Shown one piece after another: positions 28,821 to 38,549 of a stretch of 64,000 bases of DNA. How positions within the stretch are numbered: the first letter of the stretch is position 1; each line of letters begins with the position of its first letter. A program made the position numbers and the translations under genes. Source of the DNA: CAVQFB01 sp963711675 (GTDB taxonomy: Bacteria; Acidobacteriota; Terriglobia; Terriglobales; Acidobacteriaceae); the NCBI GenBank assembly GCA_963711675.1, contig CAVQFB010000011.1:620001-684000 (forward strand). Reading direction: 5' to 3'. Below the pieces are notes generated by a model. It was not told the DNA's origin. It ran no database searches and saw nothing but the letters and a program-made list of their open reading frames with translations.

Positions 28821-29198
28821 TCACGACGCAGCCGCGCGACGGTCTGAGAATTCGCGCGGGACTGATTTCATGGGGAGCCTGGGCGTAGCCGATAGTTGTC
28901 CCTTCCCGTCCGCCTTGCCCATCGAGACATAAACATCTTCAAAGAACTTGCGCGGGAGAATGCTTTTGACGCCGTACGACCACTCCACAAGATAGTCGCC
29001 CGGCTTGCCCGAGTATTTGTAGCCCAGCGCATTCTCGAAGGAGAACGGCTCGGTCAGTTGTTTCGCCTTCACGAGGAACCGAGTGCGGTAGAGGTTCCAT
29101 TCACCGTCTTGTGCTTGTGTACTCACGAGGTCACCCTTGGGGGAGGGAGGGTTTTTGCCGATTTGCGGTTGCGAATGTCCAATTTTTGCGACTGCCAT
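28821..29198 (-). CDS. Hypothetical small protein
   Basis: 125 residues. The core EWNLYRTRFLVKAKQLTEPFSFENALGYKYSGKPGDYLVEWSYGVKSILPRKFFEDVY looks like a compact beta-rich domain with a PGDYLV turn, as seen in small uncharacterised proteins of phage and bacteria. The N- and C-termini are low complexity. The start is uncertain: ATG at 29198 lacks a strong ribosome binding site. Confidence 0.5.
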   Translation of the reverse strand: MAVAKIGHSQPQIGKNPPSPKGDLVSTQAQDGEWNLYRTRFLVKAKQLTEPFSFENALGYKYSGKPGDYLVEWSYGVKSILPRKFFEDVYVSMGKADGKGQLSATPRLPMKSVPREFSDRRAAAS

Positions 29199-29541
29199 TG
29201 CCGGTCCATGGCGCCGAACTTTTCGTACCGAAATTTTGTGTTGAAGGTGGATGCAATCTACGCGGCAGAGGGGCCGTGGTCAATTCCACAAGATTGGTGC
29301 AGCGCTGGAAAAAGTGGCAGCGCCAGCGGAGGATTTGCGCCGGGTTAGAAATACGTTAAGAAATGAGCCTGAAGCCGCAACACTACGGGAAGTTTCTCCT
29401 TGATGTCGATGTCGCGATTGGATTCTTATGAATTCGCCAGACTGAATTTCCACAAGTGGTCACAGGAAATGCAGAAAAGCAGCCCGCTCCGGCGAGCTCG
29501 GACTCTGGAAGAACCGGATGCAAAGGAACGAGAGAGGGAAC
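29199..29541. other. Intergenic region between divergent genes
   Basis: About 340 bases that must hold the promoters of the divergent hypothetical gene and the amidohydrolase. A GCAGCGCTGG...GGCAGCGCCAGCG stretch near 29299-29327 can fold. No gene was recognised. Confidence 0.35.
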
Positions 29542-30926
29542 ATGTACAGGTCGCAGTTTGTTGTTCTTGCGTCGGCAATCATTGTGTGCGTGGTGATCGG
29601 TGCGTCTGTGCCGACTAATGGGCAAGCTTCTGGGCACGTGACGTATCTCCGTTGTGGATCGCTGATTGACGGGAAGTCCGAACAGGCGCGAAAGAATGTT
29701 GTGGTCGCAGTAGAAGGCGAGAAGATCAAAGAAGTGGGCGGCGCGGAGGCGGGAAGCGATGTGATCGATCTGTCGCGCGAGACTTGCATGCCGGGGTTGA
29801 TCGACACGCACACGCACGTGCTGCTGCAAGGCGATATCACCGCTGCGGACTACGACGCGCAACTGCTGAAAGAATCACCGGAATACCGCACGATTGTGGC
29901 AACGACGAATCTGTGGCGTGCGCTCGCGTTTGGATTCACAACCATTCGCGATCTCGAGACCGAAGGCGCAGGCTATGCGGACGTAGATCTGAAGAAGGCG
30001 ATCAATAACGGTGTGATTCCCGGACCACGCATGCAGGTGGCGACGCGCGCGCTCGACGTGACGGGCGCATATCCCTTGCTTGGCTACGCGCCGAACGTAC
30101 CGGTGCCGCACGGGGTGCAGATCGTTGACGGCGCCGATGAAGGCCGCAAGGCTGTGCGGGAGCAGATTTCGTATGGCGCGGACTGGATCAAGGTGTATAG
30201 CGACCGCAGTTATCGGGTGAAGGAGGATACGGCGGCGGAGGTGCGGCAGCCGAAGTACTGCGCCCGGCGGCGCGGTTTACAGGAGATTTCGGGCGCGAGT
30301 GCAAGCGCCACCCGGTACTCGACGACATTCCCACATTCACCATGGACGAGTTGCGCGCCATCGTCGACGAGGCACACAGAGAGAAGCACAAAGTGGCGTC
30401 GCACGCGATGGCTCTTAACGGCGTACACAACTCGGTGGAAGCGGGTGTGGACACGATCGAACATGGGAACTACATCGCCGACGAGGACCTGAGAACCATG
30501 GCGGCGAAGGGGATTTACTATGTGCCTACGATTTATGTAGGCGAGTATGTGGCGCAAGGCGGGCCGACCGAGGGGTCACCGGTGTGGGTCACCATGCTGA
30601 AGATCCACGAGGACACATTCCATCGCGCGATGCAGGCGGGGGTGAAGATCGCGTTCGGCACCGATGCGGGCGGTTTTGACTGGCGGATGAACCCGGCAAA
30701 GGAGTTTGCGTCGATGGTGAAGTATGGGATGACTCCGGTGCAGGCGATCCGGGCGGCGACGGCAACTGCATCGGAATTGCTAGGGATGCAGGATAAGGTC
30801 GGGACCGTGGAAGCGGGAAAGCTGGCGGACATCGTGGCCGTGCCGGGCGATCCGCTGTCTGACATCAACACGATGGAGAAAGTGGACTTCGTGATGAAGG
30901 GTGGGCGGATTTTTAGAAGGCAATAG
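29542..30926 (+). pseudogene. Exported amidohydrolase, one frameshift
   Basis: Start ATG 29542 follows GAGAGGGAAC. Signal peptide (VVLASAIIVCVVIGASV). Amidohydrolase family features: GLIDTHTHVLLQGD (metal-binding HxH), AFGFTTIRDLET, GADWIKVYSD (lysine region), then after a frame change HKVASHAMALNGVHNSVEAGVDTIEHG (two metal histidines), FGTDAGGFDW (catalytic Asp) and GSVEAGKLADIVAVPGDPL-type ending. The frame changes by one base within about 30220-30235; the other frame is open across the join. The family includes prolidases, imidazolonepropionase-like and beta-aspartyl enzymes. Periplasmic peptide or amide cleavage is likely; the substrate is unknown. Its stop overlaps the convergent hydrolase gene by 14 bases. 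Confidence 0.78.
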
Positions 30927-31894
30927 ATTCTGTTGTCAACCACGGAGACACGGAGGCACGGAGAACTGCCTGATGTTGGGAGAACCAGTTCAGCACGCGA
31001 ATACTGAATTCTTCGGGTGAAGCGGTTATCGCGCCGCAATGATCCGCGCCCGGAACAAGCCAGAGCCTCGGCATGGTCACGAGCGCGTTGGCAGATCCGA
31101 AGAGAGTGCCGCGGCGGGATGTTGCTGTCGATCGCGCCGTGAATCAGCAAGACTGGCGTCCGCACACGAGCGACAACATCCTCTGGTGAAACGTCTCTCA
31201 TTTCCATTCCATACTTTGACCGTACTCTCCAGAGCGCGCTTGTAACCACCGGGCGCAAGAGGGTTCGTCCGAGCCAGGAACCGACGTGGAAGGCCTGCCC
31301 CATTCTGTCGTAAGCGATTTCCTCGAAATTTGAGAATGGCGACTCGACAGCGACAGCGCAGAATCTGTTATCTCGGTCGAGTGCTTGCAGCAGCTGTGCT
31401 GCACCCATGGACTCTGCGAAGCCAAAGATGCAGTGCGGGTGTCGATTCTTCTCAAGCCAGTCAGTCCAATTGTGAATATCAACCTTCTCCAACAACCCGT
31501 AGGTAGCCAACTCTCCGCCGGACTGCCCGTGTGCTCTCGCATCGGGCATGAGTATCGCGTAACCCTGCGAGAGAAATAACTCGGCGTAGCCAATCATTCC
31601 TTCGCGGTTGTCGCTGAGGCCATGAAGCAAGATAACGGCGTTGTCGTTGCCTTGCGCTGGCCGCAGGAACCACGCACTTAGAGATACATCGTCCGAGACC
31701 GTTATGCTAACGTCAGTCAGTTCGGCGCCGAACCTCTGAGCGACTGTTACGGCATGAACTCTGGCATCTGGCAGCAACGGTCGACGGGTCGGATGTAAGG
31801 CACCATCTGCCACCACGACACCAACAACAAAGCAGAGTGAGAAATAGATTGTTAGAAGGGTAATTGTCCAGAAGATGACTCGGCGACGTTGCAC
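30913..31894 (-). pseudogene. Membrane-anchored alpha/beta hydrolase, one frameshift
   Basis: An N-terminal membrane anchor (FWTITLLTIYFSLCFVVGVVV) precedes an alpha/beta-hydrolase domain: oxyanion region VILLHGLSDNREG, nucleophile FAESMGAAQ (Ser), acid LLIHGAIDSNIPP (Asp) and, after removing one inserted C near 31112, the histidine in LWLVPGADHCGA. In the corrected frame the gene stops at 30913-30915, about 326 residues, normal for the BAAT/peptidase S9-like lipase group. Without correction the frame runs on antisense through the neighbouring amidohydrolase. The true 3' end overlaps that convergent gene by 14 bases. Confidence 0.75.
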
Positions 31895-31999
31895 AGCGAT
31901 AGGTACGACGCGCCGCCCCGCGATGTTCCACGGCGTGAGCAGTCAATAGTAGTTCTACTGTTGAAAGCACTCGAAAGAATGAGGAGGAGCCACGTTTTC

Positions 32000-32920
32000 A
32001 TGCCAAAAGCCGCCGGCATCGTTATCTCTCTGTTGGCTTGGCAGCTCGCTCTCGGTCAAGATGCCAGCAACATCCCGAAGACCCAACTTCGCACGCAGGT
32101 TGTCATGCTTGGCGTGGGTAATCCAAACGCTGATCCTGAACGCTCGGGGCCGGCGGTGGCGATTGTCGTCAACGACACTGCCTACCTTGTGGATTGCGGG
32201 CCCGGCGTGGTGCGGCGGGCGGCGGCAGCGGAACGCAAGGGCATCAAGGCGCTCGAAGCGAAGCGACTCAAGACTGTCTTCATCACGCACCTGCATTCCG
32301 ATCATACGCTGGGGTATCCCGACATGATTTTTTCTCCGTGGGTGCTGGGGCGGACGGAACCGCTCAACGCGTACGGGCCGAAGGGTCTCCGCGCAATGAC
32401 TGGCCACATCGAAAAAGCGTGGAAGAAAGATGTGCACGTGCGCACGCAAGGGTTGGAGCAGGCCAACCACACGGGATACAAAGTGGTGGTTCACGAAATC
32501 TCGCCGGGAGTTGTCTATCGCGACGAGAACGTTACGGTAACGGCGTTCGCGGTGAAACATGGTATCTGGGACCAGGCGTTCGGCTACCGTTTCGACACGG
32601 CGGACCGGCGCATCGTGATCTCGGGCGATACGGCACCGACAGAAGCCGTCGTCCAGGCGTGTAACGGATGTGACGTGCTGCTGCACGAGGTCTACAACCC
32701 GAACGGGGACGAACTCAAAGAGCCGCACTGGCAGGAGTATTTCCGGACGTTCCATACGTCCCCTAAAGAACTTGGTGATATTGCGACGCGGGCGCACCCC
32801 AAGCTGCTGGTGCTCTATCACCTCTCGCTGGAGAGGCTTTCGGAAGACGATTTGGTAGAGCAGGTGAGAAAGAGTTATTCGGGGAAATTCGTATCGGCGA
32901 AGGATCTGGAATTATATTGA
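32000..32920 (+). CDS. Exported MBL-fold metal hydrolase
   Basis: About 306 residues from MPKAAGIVISLLAWQLALGQ (signal peptide), with GAGGAGGAG about ten bases upstream; a start seven codons earlier is also possible. Metallo-beta-lactamase-fold motifs: FITHLHSDHTLGYPD (HxHxDH), GFAVKHG..., VISGDTAPTEAVV (bridging Asp) and LVLYHLSL (last His). The pattern is closest to RNase Z/arylsulfatase-like MBL enzymes, but the signal peptide places this one outside the cytoplasm, so it probably acts on a phospho- or sulfo-ester or cyclic compound there. The frame is intact. Confidence 0.82.
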   Translation: MPKAAGIVISLLAWQLALGQDASNIPKTQLRTQVVMLGVGNPNADPERSGPAVAIVVNDTAYLVDCGPGVVRRAAAAERKGIKALEAKRLKTVFITHLHSDHTLGYPDMIFSPWVLGRTEPLNAYGPKGLRAMTGHIEKAWKKDVHVRTQGLEQANHTGYKVVVHEISPGVVYRDENVTVTAFAVKHGIWDQAFGYRFDTADRRIVISGDTAPTEAVVQACNGCDVLLHEVYNPNGDELKEPHWQEYFRTFHTSPKELGDIATRAHPKLLVLYHLSLERLSEDDLVEQVRKSYSGKFVSAKDLELY

Positions 32921-32936
32921 AGGTCTGTTTGCCCTC

Positions 32937-33337
32937 GGGGGCTGAAGCCCCTTATCGATTGGGCTTGGTTCGGCACGGCTAAAGCCGTGCCCTCCCGGCG
33001 GAAAGTCCATCGCCTCGCAGCGGCTGAAGCCGGCATTGATCTACGGCACGCGCGGCACCGCTGAAGCGGTGCCCTGATACGAAGCGTAAACATTTCTGCG
33101 GCGGTTAAAGCGGTGCCTTGATACGAAGCGTGAATACTTCGGCGGCGGAATTTCGGACTGCCCCGCATTCGTTTTGCGCGCAGCCTCTGAAGCCGTGCCC
33201 TCACGGCAGGAGTCAATCGATGCTCAGCGGCTGAAGCCGGCGTTGATCTACGGCACGCGCGGCACCGCTGAAGCGGTGCCTCGATACGAAGCGTAAACAT
33301 TTCTGCGGCGGTTAAAGCGGTTCCTCGATACGAAGCG
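32937..33337. repeat. Cluster of palindromes with a 113-bp direct repeat
   Basis: Includes GGGGC-TGAA-GCCCC (32937-32951), GGCACGGC-TAAA-GCCGTGCC (32972-32991) and GGCACCGC-TGAA-GCGGTGCC (33054-33073 and 33261-33280). A 113-base unit at 33018-33130 recurs at 33225-33337 with only a few differences. The cluster fills the gap between the MBL gene and the convergent blue-copper-like gene. Confidence 0.8.
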
Positions 33338-33348
33338 CAGTTCAGGGG

Positions 33349-34101
33349 CTACCTTTGCTCGTACGCAGGACTTGAGGGCGCAGGGCGATCGTAGTCGCGA
33401 CCGTACTTGTTCTTGTGAACGTGCGCGAGTTGAGTCTCGGCGATCTGCAAAGTTCCGAGCGATGCCGAAGTCCCAGAGATCGTCACTTCGCGAGTCATGT
33501 CTTTCAACTCATCGGGCAAGGAGACCTCCGACCAGACGCGCAGCTGATAACGCCCGGCGGGGACATTCGGAATGCTCAATTCTCCCCGCGGACCGGAAAT
33601 CGCATAGTAAGGAGTATCGAGGGCAATCACCACTGCGCTCATTTCCGCATGAATGTTGCAAAAAATGTAGGAGATCCCCGGCTTATCAAAGTGGACGTCA
33701 CGAGTTGTTCCCGCTTCATAGAGACCGAGATCAAAGCGCTTGCCTTCGAAGAGCGAGAACACGTTGTGAAAGAAAGGGTCGCGGTTCGGAAATTCGACGG
33801 AGGCTCCAACCGGAACCACGAGAACATGAGGTTCGAAGTGCTTGTTCCTCTGGACCAGGCGCAGGTGGGAGGATGCCGGATCAGGTTTTGCGGACGGCGG
33901 CAACGCGCTGCCGATCGGAGTGAGCCACACCACGACGCCAGAAGCATCGGGCGACTTACCCTTATGGGCGTCGTTGCTGCGAATTTCTACTCGTCCGGTG
34001 ACATGAACAGCCTGTCCTGAAGCCCAGCCGGCAAGCACCAGCAAGAGGAAGAGGGCGGGAAACCTCAGAAGGTTGACGCGGCGATGGGGAGTGGCCTTCA
34101 T
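33349..34101 (-). CDS. Exported cupredoxin-like (blue copper) protein
   Basis: 250 residues. Signal peptide LRFPALFLLLVLAGWASG. The central domain has the type-1 copper ligands: FFHNVFSL (His) and FCNIHAEMSA (Cys, His, Met in C-x2-H-x2-M). VVPVGASVEFPNRDP precedes it, typical of plastocyanin/methylamine-utilisation-type domains. A C-terminal carboxypeptidase-regulatory-like strand set (GELSIPNVPAGRYQLRVWSE) follows. It may carry electrons or bind copper in the periplasm. Three bases separate it from the porin stop codon, and TGAGGC serves as ribosome binding site, so the two are co-translated. Confidence 0.82.
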   Translation of the reverse strand: MKATPHRRVNLLRFPALFLLLVLAGWASGQAVHVTGRVEIRSNDAHKGKSPDASGVVVWLTPIGSALPPSAKPDPASSHLRLVQRNKHFEPHVLVVPVGASVEFPNRDPFFHNVFSLFEGKRFDLGLYEAGTTRDVHFDKPGISYIFCNIHAEMSAVVIALDTPYYAISGPRGELSIPNVPAGRYQLRVWSEVSLPDELKDMTREVTISGTSASLGTLQIAETQLAHVHKNKYGRDYDRPAPSSPAYEQR

Positions 34102-34104
34102 GCC

Positions 34105-35712
34105 TCAGAATGAAATTCCCATCATGAGGTTTACCTGGTCCGCGTTGTGCCCATAGTCATCCAGATTCTCCGTTCTCAGGTGCTTGTACTCGGCAGAGAA
34201 TAGCAGATTGGTGTGAGGACGATAGATCAGGTTCACGAAGTAGCTCCGGTTCTGAAAGAGATTGGCATCCACATAACTTTGAGTTACGGCAAACGCCCGC
34301 AGGTCGTTGGCATAGGCTTGATCCAGACCGAACGCGCCATTGAACTCCAATCTCTCTGAGGCCCGAAATTTTAGCTGAGACCAGCCTCCAATGGAATCCA
34401 GGCCCAAGACCCTGGTTGCGGGAACATTCAAGGGGCCGCTGAACAAGGCGCTGCGAGCCTCGCTGGCGCCCAGTCCTCCGATGCCGCGGCCCCGGTAGAA
34501 CTCGCCGCTAAGGCTGAAGCCCATTCCGAGTGGAACGTCCCAGTCAGCCATACCGGCCCAGCCGTCGACGTGGCGCCCGAACCACCAATCCTGCCGGCTA
34601 TAGTATCCGGCTGTGCCAAGTGTGAGGGGGTGGCCGGAGATCGTGTGCTGCCATGCGATCCTGGTAGCATATGCGGGCTGGCTGGTTCTCTCTCCCGACT
34701 GCGGCACACTTGCCGCCTGGAACACGGGCGGGTCGCCGGTGAGATTGTCCACGATGCCTCCCTGCACGGTGAGTTTGTTTGTGTCGGAGAGATCAAAACG
34801 GTGCTCGACACGCACCTGCGGAATCCAGCCCCACAAGTTGCCGGCGTAGGAGAAGGCCGGAACTGCCAGCGATGCAAAGGAGGTGGGAGACAGAGGAGAG
34901 AAAAAAGCCGCGTCCTGGCCACCGACAAGCGAGGTTTGTTGCCAGTCGAGACGAAGGCTTGCGGTGCGGAGGCGCATGAGGCCGGACGTCACGCCATTGA
35001 GAGTGGAGGGGAAGCCGCCGGCAAAGTCGAACTGCACCTCGCCGGTAGTGTTGGCTCCGGCCACATGGGGACCGAACACCTCAAGGCCGATTTCCGACTG
35101 CCGAAATGTGGCGCCGAAGCTGCCGTTGGGATTGATCGGATTGGGGTCAGACACGACCTGGGGGAAGTCCTGATTGTCGACCGCGCCGCGGTTGCTGAAG
35201 AGATTCATCAGCACGATGCCGGAGAGGCGCACGCGGTACTTCGACGCACTCTCTACTTTGGTCTGATATTGCTCGTCGACTTTACCTCTCAGCAGTTGGG
35301 AATCTTCCTCCAGGGCGGTCAGACGCTGATCAAGCGCGCTCACTTCCGCGGACTGCGATTGCAGTGCGGAGGTGGTTGGGGATTCACTTCCGAGCGCGGT
35401 TGCTGTTTGGGCTGCGGATTGTGGAGTCGTTCTGACAGCAACTTCGGTGACCCGGCTTGCCCGCAACTCGTCTCGCAGCGCCTTCGTTTCGACGCGATCG
35501 CGAGCCGCTTCGGCGCGCATTTCGGCGAGAGACTCACTCAGTTCCTGCACCTGTTGCTTCAGTTCGCGAAGTTCAGCGGCAACAGACGGGTCAGTTCCAG
35601 GACTCGCGGGCAAAACGGCCGACTGGGCCGAGGCAAGAGCAAGCGGGACTGAGAGTATCCCCGCGGCCACAATTCCGCGGAGCAGCTGAAAGGTAGGGGT
35701 CCTGTGCAGCAC
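34105..35712 (-). CDS. Outer-membrane porin-like protein with coiled coil
   Basis: 535 residues. A signal peptide (ILSVPLALASAQS) is followed by a coiled-coil stretch (about residues 35-75, AELRELKQQVQELSESLAEMRAEAARD) and then a long beta-strand-rich region ending in VNLMMGISF, an aromatic-terminated last strand as in outer-membrane barrels. The coiled coil resembles the peptidoglycan-linked lead of OprP-like/DUF3373 porins. It probably forms a channel; the cargo is unknown. It lies in a run with the histidine kinase, response regulator and cupredoxin protein, which suggests the two-component system controls it. Confidence 0.72.
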   Translation of the reverse strand: MLHRTPTFQLLRGIVAAGILSVPLALASAQSAVLPASPGTDPSVAAELRELKQQVQELSESLAEMRAEAARDRVETKALRDELRASRVTEVAVRTTPQSAAQTATALGSESPTTSALQSQSAEVSALDQRLTALEEDSQLLRGKVDEQYQTKVESASKYRVRLSGIVLMNLFSNRGAVDNQDFPQVVSDPNPINPNGSFGATFRQSEIGLEVFGPHVAGANTTGEVQFDFAGGFPSTLNGVTSGLMRLRTASLRLDWQQTSLVGGQDAAFFSPLSPTSFASLAVPAFSYAGNLWGWIPQVRVEHRFDLSDTNKLTVQGGIVDNLTGDPPVFQAASVPQSGERTSQPAYATRIAWQHTISGHPLTLGTAGYYSRQDWWFGRHVDGWAGMADWDVPLGMGFSLSGEFYRGRGIGGLGASEARSALFSGPLNVPATRVLGLDSIGGWSQLKFRASERLEFNGAFGLDQAYANDLRAFAVTQSYVDANLFQNRSYFVNLIYRPHTNLLFSAEYKHLRTENLDDYGHNADQVNLMMGISF

Positions 35713-35817
35713 GGTTGCCTCCCGTAAAAGTTCGATCGGAACGTCCGGCGGAATGGCCGAGGTGTCTCAAACCCTGCAGCCATTCCGTGCCGTGGGACAT
35801 CGGAAATTGTAAGAACC

Positions 35818-37623
35818 CTACTCGGTCTTCGCGGGCTTGACACGAGTCAGCGCGGGTGAATCAACGCTTCCTGAATAATTTTCCTGAGATCCCAGGGGCG
35901 TTAAAGGAAGAATCAACTTGAAAACCGTGCCCTCGGGAGACGTCTTTTCGACCGCCACGTCGCCCCCGTGATCCTGAATGATCTTCTGAACCACGGTCAG
36001 CCCCAGGCCCGTGCCGTTTTCCTTGCCATAACTCACAAAGGGCTGGAACAGACGGTCGCGAATGGCTTCGGGGATACCGCGGCCATTGTCGCTGACAAGA
36101 ATCTCTACACCGTGCTCAGTCTCCTGCAGCGCCACGGTAATATCTCCGGAATTGCCGGGCATAGCCTCGCAGGCGTTGAGCAATAGGTTATAGAGAGCAC
36201 GTTCCAGTTTTTTTCTGTCGAACCAGCCTTCGGCTCGACCTTTGTGAACCACTTCCATTCGCACCTGGTGAAACTCGGGACGTCCTTTGATGGCCTGCAC
36301 TACGTGATCGACGGTGTCGACCAAATTTCCGTGGGTGGGCCGCAGGGACTCGCGCGTACGCGAAAACTCGAGCAGAGAGTCGATGAGATCGGTCATCTGA
36401 TTCACGGCAACTCGAATCTCCTGATACAACTCTTCGCGCTGGTCGGGAGTGAGCCTGGTCTCACAAAGGAATTCCGCGTTAGCAACGATTGCAGCCAGCG
36501 AGTGCCGTAGATCGTGAGAGATAGAGCTCGCCATGCGGCCGATCGTGGCCAGCCGTTCCGACTCCAGCAGGTTCTGCTGGGTCTTCAAGAGATTGTTGCG
36601 CATGCGATGGAAGGCGAGCGTGACCTCGGCGACTTCGTCCTGCCCCTTGGCGGTGAGGGGATAGGAGAAGTCCCCCTTGCCCAGGGCGCGCACACCGTCA
36701 ACGAGAGAGGCCAGGGGACGGGTGAATGTGTGCGAGATCAGATAGACCAGCAGACTGCCGCCGCAGATCGCGATGAAGCCCAGCAGGAGCAGCAACCGAT
36801 TCAGGCTGTGAAGGAAAGCGGTCGCCTGATCGTAGGACTTCAGAACGCTCAGGTGGACAGCGGGAATTTTTCCCGGCGCCAGATCCAGAGAAGTGGACAG
36901 GAACTGCTCATTGCCCAGCTGAACGTTGACCGGCTGGGAGTTGTCGGCGGCGGTGAGGCGAGAAGCTTCACGCGTCAACTCCGGAACACGGCTTGCGGGC
37001 AATGTGCTGCGAACGACGGAATCGCCGTAATAGAACGCGACTTGGCTGGCGGCGACGCGGCTTACCTCGGCGGCAACGTGATCGTCAATCTCATAGCCAA
37101 CGGCGAGAAAACCCAACTGCCGGTTAGCACTAGCGGGACCGAAGTAGATCGGAGTCAAAAACACTTCGTAGAGGTGTCCACCCCCAAACCACCACTGAAC
37201 GGAACCCTCCTGATCGAGGTTCTTCGCGATGACTTGCTGAGCGAGGTCGCGGGTAAATCCCGAGGTGGAGGTGTGCAAGGCCACGACATCCCCTGCCCGA
37301 TTGGCCAGCACGAACAGGTCACTTCCCGCAAGCCTCCAAAGAGCCGTGGAGCCATCCTGAATGGTGGCTTCGTGCTGAGTCGTCATCAAGGCACGCAGGT
37401 TGGGGAGATCGGCCAGCAGATCGGCGGAGCGAGCGAGGGTAGCCTCGCGCTGGCGCTGAAAATTCTGGAAAGTCTCGGCCGAGTTGCGCAGGTCGGCAAA
37501 GATCTCGGTCCGCACCTGGGTCTGAACGCTGTGGCGGACAACGAGCAGGCTGGTACACGTCAATGCGGACGAAATGAGAATCATCGACAGCAGGAACTTC
37601 GTCCGCAATCGAAGCCTGGACAC
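35818..37623 (-). CDS. Sensor histidine kinase
   Basis: 601 residues. TM1 near the N-terminus (LLSMILISSALTCTSLLVV), a periplasmic sensor of about 260 residues, TM2 (LLLLLGFIAICGGSLLVYLI), a HAMP domain (TFTRPLASLVDGVRALGKGD), the phospho-acceptor H-box SHDLRH (H370) and an ATPase domain with ALYNLLLNACEAM (N-box), DNGRGIPE and GTGLGL. All motifs are intact. The H-box Leu-Arg-His context is somewhat unusual (most have SHELR-TP), which marks the HPK subgroup of NtrB-like kinases. Its gene follows the response regulator gene by 54 bases, so they work together. Confidence 0.9.
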   Translation of the reverse strand: MSRLRLRTKFLLSMILISSALTCTSLLVVRHSVQTQVRTEIFADLRNSAETFQNFQRQREATLARSADLLADLPNLRALMTTQHEATIQDGSTALWRLAGSDLFVLANRAGDVVALHTSTSGFTRDLAQQVIAKNLDQEGSVQWWFGGGHLYEVFLTPIYFGPASANRQLGFLAVGYEIDDHVAAEVSRVAASQVAFYYGDSVVRSTLPASRVPELTREASRLTAADNSQPVNVQLGNEQFLSTSLDLAPGKIPAVHLSVLKSYDQATAFLHSLNRLLLLLGFIAICGGSLLVYLISHTFTRPLASLVDGVRALGKGDFSYPLTAKGQDEVAEVTLAFHRMRNNLLKTQQNLLESERLATIGRMASSISHDLRHSLAAIVANAEFLCETRLTPDQREELYQEIRVAVNQMTDLIDSLLEFSRTRESLRPTHGNLVDTVDHVVQAIKGRPEFHQVRMEVVHKGRAEGWFDRKKLERALYNLLLNACEAMPGNSGDITVALQETEHGVEILVSDNGRGIPEAIRDRLFQPFVSYGKENGTGLGLTVVQKIIQDHGGDVAVEKTSPEGTVFKLILPLTPLGSQENYSGSVDSPALTRVKPAKTE

Positions 37624-37677
37624 GCCTCTAAACCTCGCCTTCCTGGGGGGAACGAAAAAGATCGCAAACTCTTGCGC

Positions 37678-38355
37678 TTAGCGCACGAACTTATACCCTA
37701 CGCCATGGACAGTGCGGAAATGTACCGGATTGGTTGGGTCCCTTTCCAGTTTTTGCCGCAACTTCAGGATGTGGTTGTCCACGGTGCGGGTGGAGGGATA
37801 GTTTTGGTAGCCCCAAACCTCGCTCAGGAGCTCGTCACGGGAGATGACGCGTTCGGGATTCTGTACGAGGAACTTGAGCGCATTGAACTCGCGGGCGGTG
37901 AACTCGAGCTGCTGCCCGTCGCGGACTACCTCCATCTTGGCGAAGTTGATGGAGATACCGTCGAAGGATACGACGTCGCCAACATCAACCCGGCCGGAAC
38001 GGCGTATGGCGGCGCGCACCCGAGCCAGCAACTCCCTGGGGCTGAAGGGCTTGGTGACGTAGTCGTCGGCTCCGAGTTCGAGCAGGAGCACCTTGTCAGA
38101 GACGTCGGATGCGGCGCTAAGAATAATGATGGGCAGGGACGGCGTCTGCTGTTTGATTTCCTGACAAACGTCCCGGCCGGACATGGCCGGCAGACGCAAG
38201 TCGAGGACGATGGCGGAGGGGGCGGCGGCGCGAAAGGCTTCGAGAGCCGACTTTCCGTCAGCTTTGATATCGACAGCGAACCCCTCAGATTCGAAGAGAC
38301 GCTTCAGAGCCTTCTGAACCGGTCGATCATCCTCGACAACCAGAATTCTTTCCAT
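37678..38355 (-). CDS. OmpR/PhoB-family response regulator
   Basis: 225 residues from MERILVVEDD; an extension of 11 codons upstream is possible but atypical. The receiver domain has the acidic pair EDD, phospho-acceptor D52 (VLDLRLPAMSG), the Ser/Thr site (ILSAAS) and the K switch (DYVTKPF). The C-terminal winged helix (EFTAREFNALKFLVQNPERVISRDELLSEVWGY...TRTVDNHILKLRQKL) binds DNA. It is the partner of the next gene and may regulate the porin/cupredoxin genes downstream. Confidence 0.92.
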   Translation of the reverse strand: MERILVVEDDRPVQKALKRLFESEGFAVDIKADGKSALEAFRAAAPSAIVLDLRLPAMSGRDVCQEIKQQTPSLPIIILSAASDVSDKVLLLELGADDYVTKPFSPRELLARVRAAIRRSGRVDVGDVVSFDGISINFAKMEVVRDGQQLEFTAREFNALKFLVQNPERVISRDELLSEVWGYQNYPSTRTVDNHILKLRQKLERDPTNPVHFRTVHGVGYKFVR

Positions 38356-38549
38356 GCTCGATAACCCTACGATAGGAGAAAGACTCATAACGCAACAAGA
38401 TTACTACCAGAAGAATGAGTTACGGGCATGCGGGTAAAAGTAGTGACAATATTTTTACATAATGGAGACAAAGTCAGGGGTCGGAAATAGCCGGGAGTGG
38501 GTCTCGCAAGTGTAGGCATTGGTGGACGCTACACGTTAGTGGACATAGG

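Noticed and set aside
34570..35652. Plus-strand frame opposite the porin gene
   Set aside because: Antisense shadow of an intact porin; composition is not protein-like.
36514..38364. 616-codon plus-strand frame opposite the two-component genes
   Set aside because: It is fully antisense to the histidine kinase and response regulator, which have complete motif sets; its own translation has no recognisable domain.
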